Shown piece by piece: positions 44,411 to 47,736 of a DNA stretch of 47,736 bases. The notes beneath the pieces were generated by a model. The model did not search any database. It was not told where the DNA came from and saw only the letters and a list, made by a program, of their open reading frames with translations. How positions within the stretch are numbered: the first letter of the stretch is position 1; each line of letters opens with the position of its first letter. This stretch comes from Sulfurimonas indica (lineage in GTDB: Bacteria > Campylobacterota > Campylobacteria > Campylobacterales > Sulfurimonadaceae): positions 1 to 47,736 of the forward strand of contig NZ_SDID01000018.1 of the NCBI RefSeq assembly GCF_009192995.1, read 5' to 3'. Position numbers and translations under genes: made by a program.

Positions 44411-44469
44411 ATTATCATAAAAATACAATATTATCAACACTATTGATAAAATAATATTTTTATGATAAT
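44411..44469. promoter_or_regulatory. Nested palindromic operator before the AbiE-like pair
   Basis: ATTATCATAAAAATA (44411-44425) and TATTTTTATGATAAT (44455-44469) are a perfect 15-bp inverted repeat. Inside, TTATCAA (44431-44437) and TTGATAA (44443-44449) form a second perfect repeat with the same centre (44440). GATAAT at 44464-44469 may be the -10 box, which would put it inside the right arm, 8 bp before the ATG. This layout suits autorepression by the antitoxin. Confidence 0.6.
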
Positions 44470-44477
44470 ATAAGTTT

Positions 44478-45497
44478 ATGAAAAAGAAAAATAAAGAGCT
44501 TTTAAATACTATAAAAGACAAGTTTAATCTGTCTATATCATTTATTAAAACAAAGCATAATGTAAAATTACCACCTATAATAAAGATGGACTATGAAATA
44601 TTTACAATCAAAATAGAATTTATTGATTTTGTTCTTATAACGCCAAAGCATCAAGAGTCCGAATCCATAAAGCGTATCAACATAATACAAGAGAAATACA
44701 ATTTACCCTTATTGTATTTAAGCGAGAACATTATATTACCTCTACAACAACAATTTTTGAAGTCACGTATATCATTCATATCAGAACAAATGATTTATCT
44801 TTATCCTCTTCTATTACTTAAAAAAGAGAAAGGAGAAATTATTAATAAAAGGAAAAGTATACCTATATCTATACAGCCTTTAATACTATATATTTTGTAT
44901 AATTATAAATACTATGAATATTTTGATATTGAAACAATTCAATCAGAATTAGATTATAGTACTCCTAGTTTATATAGGCATATAAAAGATTTAGAAGACT
45001 TATCCCTAATAAGTGTCAAAAAAGATGGGAGAACTAAACATTTTCAATTGAATAAAAAAATTTCTTTTAAAGATATGATTAAATTATTACACTCACCGAT
45101 AAAAGAAACAATTTTTATTAAAGATGAAGATTTTCAACATATAAATAAGAATCAAATATATTGTATAGCAGGGAAAAGTGCTTTAAATCAATATAATTTA
45201 GCAGTGAGTGAACAATGCTATGCAGTTTTTTATAAGGATACACAAGAAACTGCTTGGGATAAGCTCAACTATTCCTCCCGTTATTATGACGAATATGATG
45301 AAATACAAAAATGGTATTATGACCCAAAAAGTATTATTCGGATGATGAAAGATGTACATACTTATAATCAAAATAATGTTGATCCAATATCACTATATTT
45401 AAGCTTAAGAAATAGTAGTGATGATATCAGAGTTGGAGATGCAATAGAAATGTTATTTGAAAATATTGAAAGGATATATGGATGGCAAACGATATAG
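44478..45497 (+). CDS. AbiEi-like antitoxin (type IV toxin-antitoxin)
   Basis: This 339-residue protein has a winged-helix segment around residues 140-200 (ETIQSELDYSTPSLYRHIKDLEDLSLISVKKDGRTKHF). The region IYCIAGKSALNQYNLAVSEQCYAVF resembles the C-terminal domain of AbiEi antitoxins. It is longer than typical AbiEi because of about 130 extra N-terminal residues. It overlaps the nucleotidyltransferase gene by 16 bp, the usual antitoxin-toxin arrangement, and has a palindromic operator upstream. It would repress the operon and counter the toxin. The family match is from pattern only. Confidence 0.6.
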   Translation: MKKKNKELLNTIKDKFNLSISFIKTKHNVKLPPIIKMDYEIFTIKIEFIDFVLITPKHQESESIKRINIIQEKYNLPLLYLSENIILPLQQQFLKSRISFISEQMIYLYPLLLLKKEKGEIINKRKSIPISIQPLILYILYNYKYYEYFDIETIQSELDYSTPSLYRHIKDLEDLSLISVKKDGRTKHFQLNKKISFKDMIKLLHSPIKETIFIKDEDFQHINKNQIYCIAGKSALNQYNLAVSEQCYAVFYKDTQETAWDKLNYSSRYYDEYDEIQKWYYDPKSIIRMMKDVHTYNQNNVDPISLYLSLRNSSDDIRVGDAIEMLFENIERIYGWQTI

Positions 45498-46201
45498 TGC
45501 AAGGATTAACTCATTTTTCTGATTTTTTTAAAGACTATAAAGATGATTATATAATTATTGGTGGTGTTGCAACAGCATTAAATCAACGAAGATTTGGTGT
45601 TACTTCTAAAGCTACATTAGATATTGACCTTATAGTTTTAGATGATGAAAAAAAATCTGGATTTGTAGATAGAATGGTTTCATATATAAAAAAAGTAGGT
45701 TATCGGCATTGTGGAAAATATAAAGAAGAATCTAGAATATTATATCAATTTAAAAGTCCTAAAGATAAAGAAGCACCAGAACAAATAGAACTTTTCACCA
45801 TAGATGATATTAAAGATGATGAATTAAACTTTATACGTTTAGAAGGTAGCGAGCATTATTATTATATAAGTGCAATAGTTCTTGATAATGATTATAAAGA
45901 GCTTATCGATCAGTTTAAGTTGGACTATTATAATTTATCCATAGCTGCACCTGAAGTTTTAATAGCATTAAAAGCTTTAGCATATGTAAATTTAGGAAAA
46001 GAAAATTCTTCAAGAGCTAAAAGGGATCAACAAAAACATCTTCAAGATATAAAGGAATTAATAGGTTTTATTGAAGAAGATGAAGTAAAGATTAGTACAA
46101 AAATACTCGATCAAATTACTACAGTTCTAAATGAAGTAAAAAAAATTAGAGGCAAAGAAGAAGCTGTGGAAAATGCTTTAAAAGTATATGTAAAAAAATA
46201 G
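45482..46201 (+). CDS. AbiEii-like nucleotidyltransferase toxin
   Basis: This 239-residue protein has the nucleotidyltransferase core DYIIIGGVATALNQRR (GG at 27-28) and LDIDLIV (D47, D49 as metal ligands). The helical part (APEVLIALKALAYVNLGKENSSRAKRDQQKHLQDIKEL) matches the nucleotidyltransferase AbiEii/DUF6036 group. AbiEii-type toxins transfer nucleotides to tRNA or other targets and cause abortive infection. The 16-bp overlap with the AbiEi-like gene supports a two-gene system. Confidence 0.75.
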   Translation: MANDIVQGLTHFSDFFKDYKDDYIIIGGVATALNQRRFGVTSKATLDIDLIVLDDEKKSGFVDRMVSYIKKVGYRHCGKYKEESRILYQFKSPKDKEAPEQIELFTIDDIKDDELNFIRLEGSEHYYYISAIVLDNDYKELIDQFKLDYYNLSIAAPEVLIALKALAYVNLGKENSSRAKRDQQKHLQDIKELIGFIEEDEVKISTKILDQITTVLNEVKKIRGKEEAVENALKVYVKK

Positions 46202-46215
46202 AATATTCTGCATAA

Positions 46216-47376
46216 TCAGGAATCAAGACTATCTTCCAAATAACCATTTAACAATCTATCAGCAGTTTCAAGAGTTGTTTTAGCATATCTTTTTGTAACT
46301 GCTATTGAACTGTGACCTAATACTTTACCAATATTTTCTAAACTTTCACCATTATTGACAAGTGTATTCCCAAGCAAGTGTCTAGTATCATGTATACGCA
46401 TATGCTTAATTCCTGCATTCTGAATCACTTTTTCCCAATGATGTCGAAATGTATTTTTTGTTACATGTTTAGTCTTTTCCCCTTTAAAAATATAGCCATT
46501 ATTACTAGAACCGTATTCTTCTAAAAAGTCTTGTAATGGTTTTAGTAAAGGATATTCTTGCCGTCTTCTAATTTTAGAATATACATCTTCAATAGTATAA
46601 GTCATTTGATCAAAATTAATATTTCTCCACTGTAGGGTCAATACTTCATTTAAACGTCTACCAAAGTATAAAAAAAGCATTATCCCTCTATATTTTTTAT
46701 ATGGATATTCTAAAATTGCGTGATATAAATCTGTTCTTTTATCATCAGAAAGCTCAAAGTTTACTGTATTGTCATATGAAGGAATATTGACCTTGACTGC
46801 TGGATTAATTTGTACAATTTCTAGATCAATGGCATAATTAAATAAAGGTCTCAAAATTTGCTTAATAGTTTGTGCTGTTCTCGGTTTTTTACCATCTTTG
46901 AGCATTTTATTTACAATTTTTTGAATATCAGATGTTTTAATATTTTGTATTGAAACATTCCCTAATACTTTTTTAATCCATTTACTATAGGTTACTTCCA
47001 TATTGTAGATGGTTTCATCTGATAGTGTTTTTGATTTCAGCTCTTTATATTCAATAAATAAATTATGCAAGGAAACAAAATGTTTTTTTTCAAGCATGCC
47101 ATTTTCTTCTAATTCTTCCCTAAGTTCTATACGCTTTGAAATTGCTTTTTTCACTGCTTGCAAGCCAGTTATATTATTATATTTAACTGTCTTCTTCATT
47201 TGTTTATTTCTAAAGTAAAATTTTATAATGATAGACATAAAGGTATAGTCAAGTTTTTTCAAATCACTACGACTAAGTTGTTTTTTTGAGAAAATAGACT
47301 TGCTATCTTTATAATAAAGTCCAGTTGTGTCCAATCCATCTATACTAATTTTAATTAATTTATCTTGTAATGCCAT
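46216..47376 (-). CDS. int: Tyrosine recombinase (integrase) of the island
   Basis: This 386-residue integrase catalyses site-specific recombination between attP and the tRNA-Leu gene. It has an N-terminal arm-binding region, a SAM-like core-binding domain (about 100-190) and the catalytic domain. The catalytic residues are R241 in YFGRRLNEVL, H329 and R332 in HDTRH, H355 in LGHSS and the nucleophile Y364 in TKRYAK. All are present. It is transcribed leftward, away from the right end, and its start is 30 bp from the right-end AGGGTAT repeats. Confidence 0.95.
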   Translation of the reverse strand: MALQDKLIKISIDGLDTTGLYYKDSKSIFSKKQLSRSDLKKLDYTFMSIIIKFYFRNKQMKKTVKYNNITGLQAVKKAISKRIELREELEENGMLEKKHFVSLHNLFIEYKELKSKTLSDETIYNMEVTYSKWIKKVLGNVSIQNIKTSDIQKIVNKMLKDGKKPRTAQTIKQILRPLFNYAIDLEIVQINPAVKVNIPSYDNTVNFELSDDKRTDLYHAILEYPYKKYRGIMLFLYFGRRLNEVLTLQWRNINFDQMTYTIEDVYSKIRRRQEYPLLKPLQDFLEEYGSSNNGYIFKGEKTKHVTKNTFRHHWEKVIQNAGIKHMRIHDTRHLLGNTLVNNGESLENIGKVLGHSSIAVTKRYAKTTLETADRLLNGYLEDSLDS

Positions 47377-47404
47377 AATAAAGAAATTTTAACATAATAA
47401 ACTT

Positions 47405-47423
47405 AGGGTATGGTTTAGGGTAT
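47405..47423 (+). repeat. Candidate integrase arm sites, right end
   Basis: AGGGTAT occurs at 47405-47411 and 47417-47423, 12-bp period, in the same orientation as the left-end AGGGTAC pair. It lies between the integrase start and attR. The remaining sequence to 47541 is AT-rich with no gene. Confidence 0.5.
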
Positions 47424-47541
47424 GGTATTAGATATAATTTGATATATTTCTATATATATTATAGAACAAATAGTATTTATAAAACCCCTATTTTAAGCTC
47501 TACAGACAACTCTATATAATTTAATATAAGTTATATAGTCT

Positions 47542-47597
47542 AGACTTAGGATCTGGTGCCGCAAGGTGTGAAGGTTCAAGTCCTTTCGTCCGCACCA
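47542..47597 (+). repeat. attR: displaced 3' end of tRNA-Leu
   Basis: It copies tRNA-Leu from the anticodon stem to CCA but lacks the 5' half, so it cannot make a tRNA. The two differences from attL turn the T-stem pair G50-C64 into A50-U64. Beyond it, 47598-47736 is chromosomal flank without a recognisable gene. Confidence 0.9.
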
Positions 47598-47736
47598 TCA
47601 AATAATTAAATCTCTTAAAACTACCAAAACAACGAAATTTTAAAGACTTTAAGAAAACTCATAAATAATTTTTCTAACCTATTTCTAACCTTGAATTGCG
47701 CCCATTCAACCAATAAATGCAATTTCCACCTCTTAA

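Larger units (their letters stand above)
24335..47597. mobile_element. Integrated mobilizable defence island in tRNA-Leu
   Basis: The element spans about 23.2 kb between two 56-bp direct repeats of the tRNA-Leu 3' end. It carries an integrase at the right end, an excisionase-like gene, a MobV-like relaxase, a ParF/ParG-type pair and several defence systems. It is visibly more AT-rich than the left half. It lacks the CTCACGCA octamer that is common in the chromosome. The integrase lies at the end distal to the intact tRNA. Boundaries are read directly from the repeats; mobility is inferred. Confidence 0.9.

Noticed and set aside
24391-47541. CRISPR array
   Set aside because: I looked for regularly spaced repeats with spacers and for cas genes in the defence island and found none.
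47542-47597. Second tRNA-Leu gene
   Set aside because: Only the 3' part from the anticodon stem onward is present; the acceptor 5' strand and D-arm are missing, so it is attR.

Overview
The window looks like chromosomal DNA of a Sulfurimonas-like member of the Campylobacterota. The evidence is the AT-rich base composition, MqnA of the futalosine menaquinone route, a chemoreceptor with a nitrate/nitrite-sensing type domain, genes packed with 1-4 bp overlaps, and TATAAT -10 boxes without clear -35 boxes. This placement is inferred from gene content; no search was run.

Positions 1-24390 are ordinary chromosome. In order they hold: a P-loop ATPase and rnhB; a four-gene exopolysaccharide-type locus (TackOD1-like zinc protein with degenerate GGDEF, family 2 glycosyltransferase, exported glycosidase-like protein, HlyD/Alg44-like protein); galE; a molybdopterin block (moeA, moaE, moaD); mqnA and a malic enzyme; a three-gene signalling cluster (STAS protein, NIT-type chemoreceptor, PP2C phosphatase fused to a GHKL kinase domain); rarA, rluB and kdsD; an ATPase, nnrD/nnrE and thiG; an NSS transporter; and five tRNA genes (Pro, His, Arg, Arg, Leu). 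The octamer CTCACGCA/TGCGTGAG occurs 17 times in this half, on both strands and in several reading frames. I found none in the island that follows.

Positions 24335-47597 are a genomic island of about 23.2 kb integrated in the 3' end of tRNA-Leu(UAG). A 56-bp direct repeat with two mismatches bounds it, and the two mismatches form a compensatory base-pair change in the T-stem. Each end carries a pair of AGGGTAY repeats at 12-bp period, probable integrase arm sites. The island encodes a tyrosine recombinase, an excisionase-like protein, a MobV-like relaxase with a perfect 13-bp inverted repeat just upstream (candidate oriT) and a ParF/ParG-type partition pair. It therefore looks like an integrated mobilizable or plasmid-derived element.

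The cargo is a layered defence island. A type I restriction-modification operon (hsdM, hsdS ... hsdR) is interrupted by a three-gene cassette: a GHKL ATPase fused to a PD-(D/E)xK-like nuclease, an ABC/OLD-type ATPase and an HNH endonuclease. A 23-codon relic of an hsdR start and a Fic AMP-transferase follow. McrB and McrC come directly after hsdR. Further right are an unknown protein and an AbiE-like type IV toxin-antitoxin pair behind a nested palindromic operator. The three-gene cassette is the best candidate for an undescribed system. A tightly packed set of helices at 24655-24750 is the best candidate for an undescribed RNA or DNA element.
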